In this document: in pieces, positions 9,165-17,383 of the stretch
How positions within the stretch are numbered: position 1 is the first letter of the stretch
Layout of the letters: each line of letters starts with the position of its first letter
Assembly (NCBI GenBank): GCA_004210455.1
Contig: SEFA01000033.1
Location: forward strand, 1-62,379
DNA from: Rubrivivax sp.
Lineage (GTDB): Bacteria; Pseudomonadota; Gammaproteobacteria; Burkholderiales; Burkholderiaceae_C
Reading direction: 5' to 3'
Length of the DNA: 62,379 nucleotides
Program-made: the position numbers and the translations under genes
The notes under the pieces: generated by a model
What the model saw: the letters and a program-made list of their open reading frames with translations, nothing else
Database searches by the model: none
Told to the model about the DNA's origin: nothing

Positions 9165-10901
9165 ATGCCGCTCATCGCTCACCCCTCATCACCCTTCTCC
9201 GCCCTCGCTGCATTCATGAACTTGCTGCCTCTCCCTGGAGCCTCTCCCTGTCATCGACCCGGGCGCGCCCCTTTTCCGGCGCCCTGTCCGGGGACGCCCC
9301 GGCGGCCTGGCATCGTCCGTGGGCTGGCAGGACTGGCGTTCTGCGCCGCCGGCCTCTGGAGCCTCCCGGTCGACGCCGCCGAAGCATCGTGTCCCGAGTC
9401 CTCGCGGACGGGCTCGACCTCGTCGTGCACCGGATCGGCGGGATGGCGACTGCACATCGAGGGGCTCAGCGTGCTGGATGCCGAGGACGTGCGGCGGTAC
9501 TGGCAATCCTGGCTCGATGTCCGCCCGGACGAGTCGTCGATCCAGGCGGTGGCGGATGCCTTGCAGCGCCAGGTGCGGGCGGCCGGGCGGCCGTTCGCGC
9601 GGGTGCATGTGCCGGCGCCGGATCGCGAGGGCCGGGTGGTCCGGCTGGTGGTGGTCGAGGGCCGGTATGGCGAGGTGACGTTGCGCGGCGGCGCGGCGCG
9701 CGGGGCGGCGCCCTGGCTGGGGGCGCTGAGACCGGGACGCCCGATCGGCGATGAGCTCGAACGGCAGGTCGACGCCGTGTCGCGTCTGCCCGGCGTGTCG
9801 ATCACGGCGGGCCTCGGTCCGGGCGACGAGGTGGGCGAGGGGGACGTCGAGCTGGTCGTGGACCAGACCCGCCGCTGGGGCCTGGACCTGCGCGTCGACA
9901 ACCACGGCAACCGGTATTCGGGCCGCGAGCGCGGCAGTGTGGCCGCGCATGTGAACGGCCTGCTCGTTTTCGGGGATCGCCTGACCGCCAGCGGCGGGGG
10001 CAACAGCGGCAAGGGGTGGGACGGCGCTGCCGCCTACCAGGTGCCGCTGGGCCACAGCGGCGCACGGGTCGCGCTCACCGCGAGCCGGAACCACTATCGA
10101 CTGGGCGGGGAATTCAAGCCGCTCGAGGCGCAGGGCCGGGTGGACGCCATGGGTGTGATGACCACGGTGCCGCTGACGACGCGTGGAACAGGGCGCCTGA
10201 CCTGGCAGTTCGGCGTGGAGGGGCGGGACATGCGCAACGCGCAGAAGGCGGTGGCGATCGAGGATCGTCGGCGGGCCTTCGCGGTGACGACGGGTCTGCA
10301 GGGGGTGAGCTACCCGTCGCCGGGCACGGCGGGCTGGGGCGGGGTGGGGATGGAGATGGGCGAGGTGCGGCTCCGGGACGCCACCGCGGCGGCCATGGAC
10401 GCGGCGTCGGCCCGGGTGGCGGGCCAGTATCTGGTGCTGTCCGCGGACGCGGCGCTGCTCCGGCAGTGGACCCGTTGGGGACTGCTGCTGCGCGGGAGCG
10501 GGCAGTTCTCGGACAGGAACCTGGATCCGTCGCGCAAGTTCTCGCTGGGCGGCGCGCGCAGCGTGCGGGCCTGGCCGCTGGGCGAGGCCTCCGGCGATCA
10601 CGGCGTGCTGGCGCAGGCGGAGCTGCGCTACCGCTGGAAGGCGCTGGAGCCGTTCGGTTTCGTCGATGCGGGGCGCGTGACGTTCAGCCACACGCCGTGG
10701 GACACGAGCGCCCGCGCGAAAGCCTTGCCGCAGGGCCGGATGCTGGCGGGCGCGGGCGTCGGTCTGCGCTGGCAGCACGGACCGTGGACCGCGGAAGGCA
10801 CGGCCGGATGGCGCATCGGGACGTCGCTGCAGCGGACCTCGGTATCGGATCCGAAGGCCCGGGCGCCGCAGGTGTGGGTGAACGTGGGGTATGCGCTGTG
10901 A
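9165..10901 (+). CDS. TpsB outer-membrane transporter (ShlB/FhaC family)
   Basis: Outer-membrane beta-barrel that secretes the TpsA partner encoded just upstream. The order is a signal region (RGLAGLAFCAAGLWSLPVDAAEA), a POTRA-like domain (LHIEGLSVLDAEDVRRYWQ, then VRLVVVEGRYGEV), and a C-terminal barrel. The barrel carries the hallmark VRAWPLGEASGDHG, the counterpart of the VRGY/GE.SGD.G plug-loop motif of FhaC and ShlB. The length of 578 aa is normal. The start is uncertain: ATG at 9165 and ATG at 9216 both lack a clear Shine-Dalgarno. It converges with the RlmN-like gene, with 41 bases between the two stops. It may also serve the exoprotein ending at 507. Confidence 0.88.
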   Translation: MPLIAHPSSPFSALAAFMNLLPLPGASPCHRPGRAPFPAPCPGTPRRPGIVRGLAGLAFCAAGLWSLPVDAAEASCPESSRTGSTSSCTGSAGWRLHIEGLSVLDAEDVRRYWQSWLDVRPDESSIQAVADALQRQVRAAGRPFARVHVPAPDREGRVVRLVVVEGRYGEVTLRGGAARGAAPWLGALRPGRPIGDELERQVDAVSRLPGVSITAGLGPGDEVGEGDVELVVDQTRRWGLDLRVDNHGNRYSGRERGSVAAHVNGLLVFGDRLTASGGGNSGKGWDGAAAYQVPLGHSGARVALTASRNHYRLGGEFKPLEAQGRVDAMGVMTTVPLTTRGTGRLTWQFGVEGRDMRNAQKAVAIEDRRRAFAVTTGLQGVSYPSPGTAGWGGVGMEMGEVRLRDATAAAMDAASARVAGQYLVLSADAALLRQWTRWGLLLRGSGQFSDRNLDPSRKFSLGGARSVRAWPLGEASGDHGVLAQAELRYRWKALEPFGFVDAGRVTFSHTPWDTSARAKALPQGRMLAGAGVGLRWQHGPWTAEGTAGWRIGTSLQRTSVSDPKARAPQVWVNVGYAL

Positions 10902-10942
10902 GACCGGTGACCGCGCCCCGACCACAGCGCTGACGTCGGTGC

Positions 10943-12001
10943 TCAGCCCGCCGGCGTGATGGCGATCGTCCGGCGCGCTTCGCGCATCGACAGCGGATGC
11001 GTCTCCAAGCTCCGCGCCCGCAATTGCCCGCAGCCGCCGTCCACATCCTGCCCGGCCGAGTCGCGCAGCTTCGTCAGCACGCCGCGCTCGTGCAGCCGGC
11101 GGGCGATGTCGCGCGCCTTGTCCCACGCCGGCCGTTCATACGGCAGCTCGGGCACGCTGTTGTAGGGGATCATGTTGAGCACGCCGTAGCGGCCCTTCAG
11201 CAGCTCGACGATGCCGTCGAGCTCATCCTCGCCGTCGTTGACGCCTTCGATCAGCGTCCACTGATACTGGATCGGATAGCCGGTCTCGCGGGCGTAGCGC
11301 TCTCCGGCCTCGACGAGCTCTCGGGGTGTCAGCCGCGGCGCGCGCGGCAGCAGCTCGCGGCGGAGCTCCGGTTTCGTGGTGTGCAGCGACAGCGCCAGCG
11401 CCGGCTTCACCGGCCCTGCCGCCAGCCGTTCAAACGCGCGCAGGTCGCCGACCGTCGAGAACACCAGGTGCTTGTGGCCGATGTTGCCCTCGAGGCCCAG
11501 CAGCTCGATCGCTTCCATCACCGCCTCCAGGTTGTGTGAGGGCTCGCCCATGCCCATGAACACGACCTTCTTCACCGTTCGCTCGCGCCGCGCCAGCGCG
11601 ACCTGCGCGACGATCTCGGCGCTGGTGACCTGCCGCAGCAGCCCGTCCTTGCCAGTCATGCAGAAGCGGCAACCCACCGCGCAGCCGACCTGGCTCGACA
11701 CGCACAGGCCGTCGCGCGGCAGCAGCACGCTCTCGACGGTCTGGCCGTCCCGCAGACCCACCAGCAGCCGCGCCGAACCGTCCTCGCCCGGATGCCGCTC
11801 GATCAGCGTGGCCAGGCCGTGCAGCTCGTCCATCAGCGCCGGCAGCGCCTCGCGCACCGTCTTCGGCAGGTAGTGCTCCAGCTGGCGCCGCCCTTGCGTC
11901 AGCGGCCGGGCCTGCACCCAGTGGCGCAGCACGCGCCCCGCATGCGCCTCGTTGGCGCCGAGCGCGGTCAGGCGGCGGTGGATGTCGGCGATGGCGAACA
12001 C
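10943..12001 (-). CDS. RlmN-like radical SAM RNA methyltransferase
   Basis: Radical SAM enzyme of the RlmN/Cfr family, which methylates C2 of adenosine in 23S rRNA and tRNA by a ping-pong mechanism. The cluster motif is CAVGCRFC (C-x3-C-x2-C) after LCVSSQVG. It also has VFMGMGEP, LALSLHTT and, near the C-terminus, GQDVDGGCGQL with the conserved methyl-carrying Cys. The sequence departs from classic RlmN (MTGKDGLLRQ in place of ATGQQGL.RN), so it is probably a paralogue of the main rlmN. The open frame runs upstream to ATG 12124 and beyond. I prefer GTG at 12001, because the protein then starts at the conserved helical domain and the palindrome at 12091-12119 stays outside the gene. No good ribosome-binding site decides it. 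Confidence 0.85.
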   Translation of the reverse strand: MFAIADIHRRLTALGANEAHAGRVLRHWVQARPLTQGRRQLEHYLPKTVREALPALMDELHGLATLIERHPGEDGSARLLVGLRDGQTVESVLLPRDGLCVSSQVGCAVGCRFCMTGKDGLLRQVTSAEIVAQVALARRERTVKKVVFMGMGEPSHNLEAVMEAIELLGLEGNIGHKHLVFSTVGDLRAFERLAAGPVKPALALSLHTTKPELRRELLPRAPRLTPRELVEAGERYARETGYPIQYQWTLIEGVNDGEDELDGIVELLKGRYGVLNMIPYNSVPELPYERPAWDKARDIARRLHERGVLTKLRDSAGQDVDGGCGQLRARSLETHPLSMREARRTIAITPAG

Positions 12002-12090
12002 GGCAGTCGGAAGCGGGGAGGGCAGGAGTTCGGATTTTCGCTGATCGACCCGGCTGTTCCGTACTGCCGCCGCCGCTGGCTCTCCCCCCC

Positions 12091-12119
12091 CGCCCTCTCC
12101 CGCGGTGCGGGAGAGGGCG
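12091..12119. repeat. REP-like palindrome between rlmN-like gene and ispD
   Basis: A perfect 13-base inverted repeat, CGCCCTCTCCCGC and its complement, with a 3-base GGT loop. The core CCCTCTCCCGC also occurs in the repeats at 14203-14274, so it looks like a dispersed intergenic palindromic element. It lies in the divergent promoter region of the two genes. Confidence 0.85.
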
Positions 12120-12159
12120 TTCATGCTGCGACGCGCGCATTCCCGGGAGACGCTCTCTC

Positions 12160-12165
12160 TACAAT
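12160..12165 (+). promoter_or_regulatory. Likely -10 element of the ispD promoter
   Basis: TACAAT lies 7 bases upstream of the ispD ATG. If used, transcription would start at or next to the A of the start codon, giving a leaderless or nearly leaderless mRNA. No convincing -35 hexamer is visible at the right distance. Confidence 0.45.
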
Positions 12166-12172
12166 CGGGCGC

Positions 12173-12922
12173 ATGAGTTCCTTTCCCATCGGCCTGACCC
12201 CGCGCTGCTTCGCGCTGGTACCGGCCGCGGGCGTCGGCAGCCGTTCCGGCGCCGACCGCCCCAAGCAGTACGTCCCGCTCGCCGGCCGCGCCATGATCGC
12301 GCACACCCTGGCGGCGCTCGGTGCCGTCCCGCGCATCGAGGCCACGCTGGTCGTGCTGTCGCCCGACGACGACCAGTTCGAATCCGCCGTGCCCGGCTTC
12401 GAAGGCGAACGCGGCTGGATCGTGCGCACCGGCGGCGCGACGCGCGCCGACACCGTCGCCGCCGGCCTGCAGGACCTGCGCGAGCGCGGCGCCCAGCCGC
12501 ATGACTGGGTGCTGGTGCACGACGCCGCCCGTTGCCTGCTGCGCGCCGAATGGGTCGAGGCCCTGATCGCGGCCTGCGACGACGACGAGGTCGGCGGCCT
12601 GCTCGCGCTGCCCGTGGCCGACACGCTCAAGGACGCGGCGCTCGCGAGCCCCGGCACCGACCCCGGCGCGTCGACGTCCCTGCGCGTCGCCGCCACCGTC
12701 GACCGCCGTGGCAAGTGGGCCGCGCAGACGCCGCAGATGTTCCGCCTGGGCCTGCTGATGCCGGCGCTGGCCGGCCCGCTGGACGGCATCACCGACGAGG
12801 CCAGCGCGATCGAGGCCCTCGGCCACGCGCCCCGGTTGGTCGAAGCCTCCATGGAAAATTTCAAGGTCACCTATCCCGCCGACTTCGCGTTGGCCGAACG
12901 CCTGCTGAGGAGCCGCGCATGA
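12173..12922 (+). CDS. ispD: 2-C-methyl-D-erythritol 4-phosphate cytidylyltransferase
   Basis: Third step of the MEP isoprenoid pathway, joining CTP and MEP to give CDP-ME. Family motifs are all present: VPAAGVGSRSGADRPKQY (nucleotide-binding loop), VLVHDAARCLL, AAQTPQMFR, DEASAIEALG and NFKVTYPADFALAE. The length of 249 aa is slightly long because of an insertion around PGTDPGAS. The frame extends upstream, but the ATG at 12173 begins the conserved domain. The stop TGA overlaps the ATG of the next gene (ATGA at 12919-12922), so translation of the aminopeptidase is probably coupled. ispF follows one gene further on. Confidence 0.96.
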   Translation: MSSFPIGLTPRCFALVPAAGVGSRSGADRPKQYVPLAGRAMIAHTLAALGAVPRIEATLVVLSPDDDQFESAVPGFEGERGWIVRTGGATRADTVAAGLQDLRERGAQPHDWVLVHDAARCLLRAEWVEALIAACDDDEVGGLLALPVADTLKDAALASPGTDPGASTSLRVAATVDRRGKWAAQTPQMFRLGLLMPALAGPLDGITDEASAIEALGHAPRLVEASMENFKVTYPADFALAERLLRSRA

Positions 12923-13674
12923 CTGTCGAATCCGATGACGATATCCAGGGCCTGAAGGCCGCCGGCGAGGCCGTCGCCACCGTGCTGCGCCGCATGCTGG
13001 ACGCGATCCGTCCCGGCATGACCACGCTGGAGCTCGACCAGATGGGCGAGCGCTGGCTGACCGAATTCGGCGCGAAGTCCGCGCCGCGCGTGATGTACAA
13101 CTTCCCCGGCGCCACCTGCATCTCGATCAACGAGCAGGCCGCGCACGGCATCCCCGGCGACCGCGTGATCCAGAAGGGCGACGTCGTCAACGTCGACGTC
13201 TCGGCCGAGTTGAACGGCTATTTCGGCGACACCGGCGGCACGCGCATCGTCCCGCCGACGACGCCGACCAAGACGCAGCTGGTCTTCGCCGCGCAGTACG
13301 CGCTGGAACAGGCGATGAAGGAGGTGAAGCCCGGCGCGAAGCTCAACCGCATCGGTCACGCGATCGAACGCGTGGCCAAGGCGCACAAGTTCAAGATCAT
13401 CGAGAACCTCTGCAGCCACGGCGTCGGCCGCTCGCTGCACGAGGAGCCCAAGAGCATCCCCGGCTACTACGACGCCAACGACACGCGCGTGCTCACCGAA
13501 GGCATGGTGATCACCATCGAACCCTTCCTGTCGACCCGCAGCCGCTGGGTCGACGAGGAAGCCGACGGGTGGACGCTCTCCGGCGTCAAGGGCAACCTCT
13601 CCGCGCAGTTCGAGCACACGATGATCGTCACCCGCAACGGGCCGCTCGTCGTCACAAACGCGCTGCCGAATTGA
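12919..13674 (+). CDS. map: Type I methionine aminopeptidase
   Basis: Removes the N-terminal Met from nascent proteins; dinuclear-metal enzyme of the pita-bread fold. Visible motifs are [10 protein letters not shown] (substrate His), [20 protein letters not shown] (metal Asp residues), [12 protein letters not shown] (metal His region), MVITIEPF (metal Glu) and QFEHTMIVT (last metal Glu). The 251 aa are typical of type Ia without a zinc-finger extension. The gene starts inside the ispD stop codon (ATGA) and is followed 23 bases later by ispF, so it sits within the isoprenoid operon. Most bacteria place map next to rpsB or secY, so this may be a second copy. Confidence 0.95.
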   Translation: MTVESDDDIQGLKAAGEAVATVLRRMLDAIRPGMTTLELDQMGERWLTEFGAKSAPRVMYNFPGATCISINEQAAHGIPGDRVIQKGDVVNVDVSAELNGYFGDTGGTRIVPPTTPTKTQLVFAAQYALEQAMKEVKPGAKLNRIGHAIERVAKAHKFKIIENLCSHGVGRSLHEEPKSIPGYYDANDTRVLTEGMVITIEPFLSTRSRWVDEEADGWTLSGVKGNLSAQFEHTMIVTRNGPLVVTNALPN

Positions 13675-13697
13675 TTCGAGTTCAAGGCAATCCTGCA

Positions 13698-14189
13698 ATG
13701 GTTCTGAATTTCCGCATCGGCGAGGGCTGGGACACCCACCAACTCGTCACCGGCCGGCCGCTGATCCTGGGCGGCATCACCATCCCGCACACGCACGGCC
13801 TGCTGGGCCATTCGGACGCCGACGCGCTCGCGCATGCGATCACCGACGCGCTGCTCGGCGCCGCCGCGCTGGGCGACATCGGCAAGCTGTTCCCGGACAC
13901 CGCGGCCGAGTTCAAGGGCGCGGATTCGATGGTGCTGCTCGAAGAGGCCTACCGCCGCGTGAAGGACCTGGGGTGGGTGATCGGCAACCTCGACAGCACG
14001 ATCATCGCGCAGCAACCCAAGATGGCGCCGCACATCCCGCTGATGCGTCAGCGTCTGGCCGAAGTGCTCGGGGTCGATGCCGGCCAGATCAACGTGAAGG
14101 CGAAGACGGCGGAGAAGATGGGGCCTGTCGGAGAACTCAAGGCGATCGAGGCGCGCGCGGTGTGCCTGCTGGTCCGCGCCTCCGACTGA
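13698..14189 (+). CDS. ispF: 2-C-methyl-D-erythritol 2,4-cyclodiphosphate synthase
   Basis: Fifth step of the MEP pathway, converting CDP-ME 2-phosphate to the cyclic diphosphate MEcPP with loss of CMP. Zinc ligands are visible in GEGWDTH (D12, H14) and in the later His of [25 protein letters not shown] and the C-terminal [13 protein letters not shown] are also characteristic. The length of 163 aa is standard. The frame reaches upstream into map, but the ATG at 13698 gives the normal N-terminus. It is the third gene of the ispD-map-ispF unit and is followed by palindromic repeats that may end the transcript. Confidence 0.96.
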   Translation: MVLNFRIGEGWDTHQLVTGRPLILGGITIPHTHGLLGHSDADALAHAITDALLGAAALGDIGKLFPDTAAEFKGADSMVLLEEAYRRVKDLGWVIGNLDSTIIAQQPKMAPHIPLMRQRLAEVLGVDAGQINVKAKTAEKMGPVGELKAIEARAVCLLVRASD

Positions 14190-14202
14190 CCCGCGCCGGG
14201 AG

Positions 14203-14274
14203 GACGCCCTCTCCCGCTGGCGGGAGGACGCCCTCTCCCGCTGGCGGGAGGACACCCACTCCCGCTGGCGGGAG
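14203..14274. repeat. Three 24-bp tandem palindromic repeats
   Basis: Three direct copies of a 24-base unit: two identical (GACGCCCTCTCCCGCTGGCG followed by GGAG) and one variant starting GACACCCACTCCCG. Each contains a short hairpin, CTCCCG-CTGG-CGGGAG. They lie between the convergent ispF and envZ-like genes and share a core with the palindrome at 12091-12119. The unit is too short and unspaced to be CRISPR. They could stop or slow transcription or be REP elements. Confidence 0.9.
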
Positions 14275-14315
14275 CGGGCAGGGGTGAGGGCCCGCGGCGG
14301 TGGCGGTACCGAGCG

Positions 14316-15641
14316 TCAAACGCTCGCGCGCTTGAGTCGCAGCTGCGCGACGAAGCCGCTGTCGTCGGCATTGGCGAGCCGCAACTGCGCACCCAGCCGC
14401 TGCACCGACTTCTCGACGATCGCCAGGCCCAGGCCCGCGCCGGTCGCCGCCGTGCGCGCGGTGTCGCCGCGGTAGAACGGCGTCGTCAACTTGGCGAGCT
14501 TGTCCGGCGGCACGCCCGGTCCGTGGTCGCGCACCGTCAGCAGCACCCAGGCGCTGTCGGCCTCGGCGGTGACTTCCACGCGGGTGGGCTCGTCGCCGTG
14601 ATGGCCGTAGCGGCGCGCGTTCTCGAACAGGTTCAGCAGGATGCGGCCCAGCTCGGTCGGGTCCGTCCAGATGCGCAGCGCCGCGGACAGCCGCACGCTG
14701 ATCTGGATCTGCTGCGGATCGCGGAAGCCCTGCGCCTCGCGTTCCACCAGCTCGCGCAGGTTGAGCGCCTGCAGCTGCAGTTCGCTCGGCCGTGCGTAGT
14801 CCATGAACTTGTTGATGATCGCGTCGAGCTGGTCGATGTCCTGCGCGATGTAGGTCCGCGCCTGCTCGTCGTTGACGCTCATCTCCGCTTCCAGCCGCAG
14901 CCGCGCCAGCGGCGTGCGCAGGTCGTGCGAGATGCCCGCCAGCATGACGCTGCGGTCCTCTTCCATCTTGGCCAGTTCGCGCGCCATCCGGTTGAAGCCC
15001 ATGTTGACCTCGCGGATCTCGCTGGTCAGCGTGCTCTCGTCCAGGCGCGAGTCGTACTCGCCCTCGCGGATGCGGCTCGCGGCGATGGACAGCTCGCGCA
15101 GCGGCTGGTTGATCAGCCGCGCGATGGCCGCGGCACCCAGCAGCGACGCGCCTAGCGCGATCGCGATCCACCACCAGTTGCTGGACATGTTGGCCTGCAA
15201 GGGCGCCGGATTGGTCTGCAGCCAGAACTGGTCCGGACCGACGTCGAATCTCACCCACAAACCCGGCACGCCGTTCAGGCCGCTGGCCAGCACGGTCTGC
15301 GGGCCCAGCCGCGACACCAGCTCCTTGCGCAGACGCTGCGCGAAGGGCGAGTTCTCGTAGGGCAGCCAGCGGTCGGTCGCTTCGGCGACCTCCACCGACA
15401 CGGCCTCGCTGCGCGCCAGCGACTTGACGACCGCGACGCGGTTGATCGCGTCCGTGCTGGTCAGCGCCACGCGCGACAGGTTCACCAGGCCGGCCAGTTG
15501 CTGCGCCGCCTCGAGGGCCTTGGGCTCGGCCTCCAGGGCCTTGAAGGTCTGCTGCCACGCCAGCACGCCGGCGGCCAGCAGCAGCGCCAGCAGCGCGAAC
15601 GTGCGCCAGAACAGGTTCAGCGCCAGACGCGGGGGTGCCAC
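14316..15641 (-). CDS. envZ: EnvZ-like sensor histidine kinase
   Basis: Inner-membrane sensor of an OmpR/EnvZ-type two-component system. It has a transmembrane helix near residues 9-28, a periplasmic domain of about 125 residues and a second helix near 155-177. A HAMP region (LINQPLRELSIAASRIREGEYD) follows, then the H-box GISHDLRTPLARL with the phospho-accepting His at 239. The ATPase domain has NLFENARRYG, DHGPGVP and GAGLGLAIVEKSV. The length of 441 aa is typical. It starts with GTG 4 bases after the ompR stop, so the two are co-transcribed. The name is given by architecture and pairing; the stimulus could be osmolarity, acidity or something else. Confidence 0.88.
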   Translation of the reverse strand: MAPPRLALNLFWRTFALLALLLAAGVLAWQQTFKALEAEPKALEAAQQLAGLVNLSRVALTSTDAINRVAVVKSLARSEAVSVEVAEATDRWLPYENSPFAQRLRKELVSRLGPQTVLASGLNGVPGLWVRFDVGPDQFWLQTNPAPLQANMSSNWWWIAIALGASLLGAAAIARLINQPLRELSIAASRIREGEYDSRLDESTLTSEIREVNMGFNRMARELAKMEEDRSVMLAGISHDLRTPLARLRLEAEMSVNDEQARTYIAQDIDQLDAIINKFMDYARPSELQLQALNLRELVEREAQGFRDPQQIQISVRLSAALRIWTDPTELGRILLNLFENARRYGHHGDEPTRVEVTAEADSAWVLLTVRDHGPGVPPDKLAKLTTPFYRGDTARTAATGAGLGLAIVEKSVQRLGAQLRLANADDSGFVAQLRLKRASV

Positions 15642-15645
15642 GGGA

Positions 15646-16374
15646 TCAGGCCGCCTCGTCCGGAACGAACACGTAGCCCACGCCCCACACCGTCTGGATG
15701 AAGCGCGGTTGCGCCGGATCCTCTTCCAGCAGCTTGCGCAGGCGCGAGACCTGCACGTCCAGGCTGCGGTCGAAAGGCTCGAACTCGCGGCCGCGGGCCA
15801 GCATCGCGAGCTTGTCGCGCGACAGCGGCTGGCGCGGGTGGCGCACCAGGGCCTTGAGCATCGAGAACTCGCCGGTGGTCAGCGGCACCGGTTCGCCGTT
15901 CTTGGCCAGGCGGCGCAGCGCCAGGTCGAACTCGAACGGACCGAACTGGACCGTCATCGGTTCCTTGGACGGCGCGCCCGGCGCTTCCGGCGGCGGGCGG
16001 CGGCGCAGCACCGCGTTGATGCGGGCCAGCAGTTCGCGCGGGTTGAAGGGCTTGGCCAGGTAGTCGTCGGCGCCGACTTCGAGACCGACGATGCGATCCA
16101 CTTCCTCGACCTTGGCCGTCAGCATGATGATCGGCGTGTTGTCGCCCGCGGCGCGCAGACGGCGGCAGATCGACAGGCCGTCCTCGCCGGGCAGCATCAG
16201 GTCCAGGACGATGAGGTCCACGGTCTCGCGCGTCAGCTGCTTGTTGAGCGCCTTGCTGTCCTCGGCGAGCAGGACTTCAAAGCCTTCCTGCGCCAGATAA
16301 CGGCGCAGGAGGTCCCGGATACGGGCGTCGTCGTCCACGACCAGGACACGGTTGGGGCGGGTTGTGGATTGCAT
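15646..16374 (-). CDS. ompR: OmpR-family response regulator
   Basis: DNA-binding response regulator partnered with the kinase at 14316. The receiver domain has VLVVDDD, phospho-acceptor D58 in IVLDLMLPGEDG, and the conserved Lys in YLAKPFNP. A Pro-rich linker leads to a winged-helix domain (LTTGEFSMLKALVRHPRQPLSRDKL, given here in two parts: LTTGEFSMLKAL and RHPRQPLSRDKL) and VQVSRLRKLLE with the terminal VWGVGYVFVP. The frame continues upstream to 16443, but ATG 16374 gives the normal 242-residue protein. A palindrome GTTACA-N5-TGTAAC at 16460-16476 lies upstream and may be its own operator. Confidence 0.93.
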   Translation of the reverse strand: MQSTTRPNRVLVVDDDARIRDLLRRYLAQEGFEVLLAEDSKALNKQLTRETVDLIVLDLMLPGEDGLSICRRLRAAGDNTPIIMLTAKVEEVDRIVGLEVGADDYLAKPFNPRELLARINAVLRRRPPPEAPGAPSKEPMTVQFGPFEFDLALRRLAKNGEPVPLTTGEFSMLKALVRHPRQPLSRDKLAMLARGREFEPFDRSLDVQVSRLRKLLEEDPAQPRFIQTVWGVGYVFVPDEAA

Positions 16375-16459
16375 GGCGGCCACTCCGGAATTTGTAACAG
16401 CGGGACTGTAAGGGCAGTTTTTCGACCTGCTTGCGGGATGCATCAGTCCTTACCGAATG

Positions 16460-16476
16460 GTTACATTTTTTGTAAC
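16460..16476. promoter_or_regulatory. GTTACA-N5-TGTAAC palindrome upstream of ompR
   Basis: Six-base arms separated by five T residues; a related half-site TTTGTAACA lies at 16391-16399. Both sit in the 237-base divergent region between ompR and the SIMPL-domain gene. It is a plausible OmpR or other regulator binding site; the binder is not shown by the sequence. Confidence 0.5.
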
Positions 16477-16611
16477 AAGGCTGTCTATGTCCCTCCTTGA
16501 GGCCGATGAATGACACAAAAAGGCGGATGGACGGTGCCCGTCGTCAGTCAACCGTGACGCTTTCCTCACACGTTATGCTGGTTCCCACCTGGACTCTCCG
16601 TAGGAACCCGA

Positions 16612-17358
16612 ATGATCCGAAGCTCCAAGATGATCGCCCGCACCCTGATCGCCGCCGGCGCGGTCGCGGTCCTGCCCGGGATGGCGCAAGCCCAGGCCGC
16701 CCAGGCCGCGCGCACCGACCTGCTGTCGCTGAGCGCCTCCGCCACGACCGAAGTGACCCGAGACCTGCTGCAGCTGCGCTTCTCCACCACCCGCGAGGGC
16801 AAGGACGCCGCCGCGGTGCAGAACGAACTGAAGCAGGCGCTCGACGCCGCGCTGACCGAGGCGCGCAAGATCGCCAGGCCGGGGCAGGTCGAGCTGCAGG
16901 CCGGCAACCTGTCGGTCTATCCCCGCTACGGCCAACCCAAGGGCAGCTCGAGCGCCGCGCCGCAGATCACCGGCTGGACGGGCAGCGTCGAGCTGCTGGT
17001 GCAGGGGCGCGACATCGAGGCGATTTCCAAGTTGAGCGGCCGCATCAGCTCGCTGGCCATCGCCAACGTCAGCTATGGGTTGTCGCGCGAGGCGCGTGAG
17101 AAGGCCGAGGGCGAGGTCGTCTCCCAGGCGATCGCCAGCTACAAGAGCAAGGCGGCGATCTACGCAAAGGAGTTCGGTTATTCGAACTACCGCATCGGCG
17201 AGGTCAGCGTGAACGCGGACCAGCCGATGGCCATGATGGCGGCGCCGATGGCCCGCATGAAGACCATGGCGTCTTCCGCCGACGAGGCCCTGCCGGTCGA
17301 GTCCGGCAAGGCCACCGTCACCGTGAACGTCAACGGCAGCGTGCTGTTGACGAAGTGA
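16612..17358 (+). CDS. SIMPL-domain (DUF541, YggE-like) periplasmic protein
   Basis: 248 residues with a signal peptide (MIARTLIAAGAVAVLPGMAQA, cleavage likely near residue 27-29). A DUF541/SIMPL domain follows, with LLSLSASATTEVTRDLLQLR, NLSVYPRYG, GWTGSVELLVQGRD, and a Met-rich tract near the end (MAMMAAPMARMKTMAS). Homologues such as YggE have been linked to oxidative-stress protection and some oligomerise into rings, but no biochemical activity is established. The Met-rich tract may be redox- or metal-sensitive, which is inference. It is divergent from ompR and convergent with bdhA, so it is probably monocistronic. Confidence 0.85.
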   Translation: MIRSSKMIARTLIAAGAVAVLPGMAQAQAAQAARTDLLSLSASATTEVTRDLLQLRFSTTREGKDAAAVQNELKQALDAALTEARKIARPGQVELQAGNLSVYPRYGQPKGSSSAAPQITGWTGSVELLVQGRDIEAISKLSGRISSLAIANVSYGLSREAREKAEGEVVSQAIASYKSKAAIYAKEFGYSNYRIGEVSVNADQPMAMMAAPMARMKTMASSADEALPVESGKATVTVNVNGSVLLTK

Positions 17359-17383
17359 TGCTCCCTTGAGCATCCAGTGAAGG

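Noticed and set aside
12002..12826. N-terminal extension of the RlmN-like frame across the palindrome and into ispD
   Set aside because: The part beyond 12124 is antisense to ispD. The part 12002-12124 covers a dispersed palindrome and lacks family similarity.
14203..14274. CRISPR-like array
   Set aside because: Only three 24-base units without unique spacers; they are contiguous hairpins.
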